Shown piece by piece: positions 5,314 through 5,436 of a stretch of 5,436 nt of DNA. Source of the stretch: Christensenella sp. UBA3798 (GTDB lineage: Bacteria > Bacillota > Clostridia > Christensenellales > CAG-1252); contig DFEQ01000016.1 in NCBI GenBank assembly GCA_002368735.1, positions 1 to 5,436 of the forward strand, written 5' to 3'. The notes beneath the pieces were generated by a model. It did not search any database. It was not told the DNA's origin and worked only from the letters and a program-made list of their open reading frames with translations. The position numbers and the translations under genes were made by a program. Numbering within the stretch: the first letter of the stretch is position 1; the number at the start of each line of letters is the position of its first letter.

Positions 5314-5436
5314 TCACTTCCTTGGATTCTTGATATTCGCCTGCGCAGCAGCCAAACGTGCGATAGGCACTCTATAGGGAGAGCAGGACACGTAATTCAG
5401 ACCGATGGCATGGCAGAACTCGATGGAGGAAGGATC
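5314..5436 (-). CDS. ppdK: Pyruvate, phosphate dikinase, C-terminal end (runs off the right edge)
   Basis: Pyruvate phosphate dikinase interconverts pyruvate, ATP and phosphate with PEP, AMP and pyrophosphate, and serves glycolysis or gluconeogenesis in many anaerobes. Only the last 40 codons and the TGA stop are present. They read DPSSIEFCHAIGLNYVSCSP followed by YRVPIARLAAAQANIKNPRK, the characteristic end of the PEP-utilising enzyme C-terminal barrel in PPDK (the family ends in SPFRVPIARLAAAQA). The related PEP synthase and PTS enzyme I end differently, so PPDK is favoured. The catalytic His and Cys lie outside the window. The gene is followed by a hairpin and a strong terminator, so it is a separate transcription unit from the atp operon. 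Confidence 0.93.
   Translation of the reverse strand, partial: DPSSIEFCHAIGLNYVSCSPYRVPIARLAAAQANIKNPRK

Noticed and set aside
5105..5377. A 90-residue plus-strand gene.
   Set aside because: It runs through the terminator, the hairpin and the antisense of the ppdK end, and shows no family resemblance.

Overview
The window is almost entirely the minus-strand F1Fo ATP synthase operon of a bacterium, followed upstream by an intergenic region of about 320 bases and the last codons of a pyruvate phosphate dikinase gene (also minus strand). Genes are tightly packed, with short overlaps and strong AGGAGG-type ribosome binding sites. The high sequence similarity of the subunits to Firmicutes families, the classical extended -10 promoter and ppdK as a neighbour suggest an anaerobic Clostridia-like Firmicute with moderately high GC. 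That placement is an inference; nothing here names the species.

Layout, read in the direction of transcription (right to left): ppdK 3' end (5436-5314); an intergenic stretch with a large imperfect hairpin, a strong rho-independent terminator, a short GTTATATT repeat array and a GC-rich inverted repeat (about 5313-5020); an extended -10 promoter (4990-4961) that lies so close to the next ATG that the transcript would be leaderless; a small two-TM membrane protein with a PH-like cytosolic tail (4954-4478), in the place where atpI often sits; then atpB (a), atpE (c), atpF (b), a delta-alpha fusion in the atpA position, atpG (gamma) and the first 140 codons of atpD (beta), which runs off the left edge. 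atpC (epsilon) would be expected beyond the edge.

The main unusual point is the peripheral stalk. No separate atpH (delta) gene lies between atpF and atpA: the two genes overlap by 8 bases. Instead, the alpha subunit is 569 residues long because its first ~66 residues are a recognisable delta C-terminal domain, joined to an otherwise complete alpha. The delta N-terminal six-helix domain, which normally bridges the delta C-terminal domain to the alpha N-termini, is not in the window. The covalent link appears to replace that bridge. Because there are three alpha subunits per enzyme, it also implies three delta C-terminal domains facing two b helices. The a and c subunits also have atypical residues around the ion path. 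Together these suggest a divergent, simplified F-type ATP synthase.
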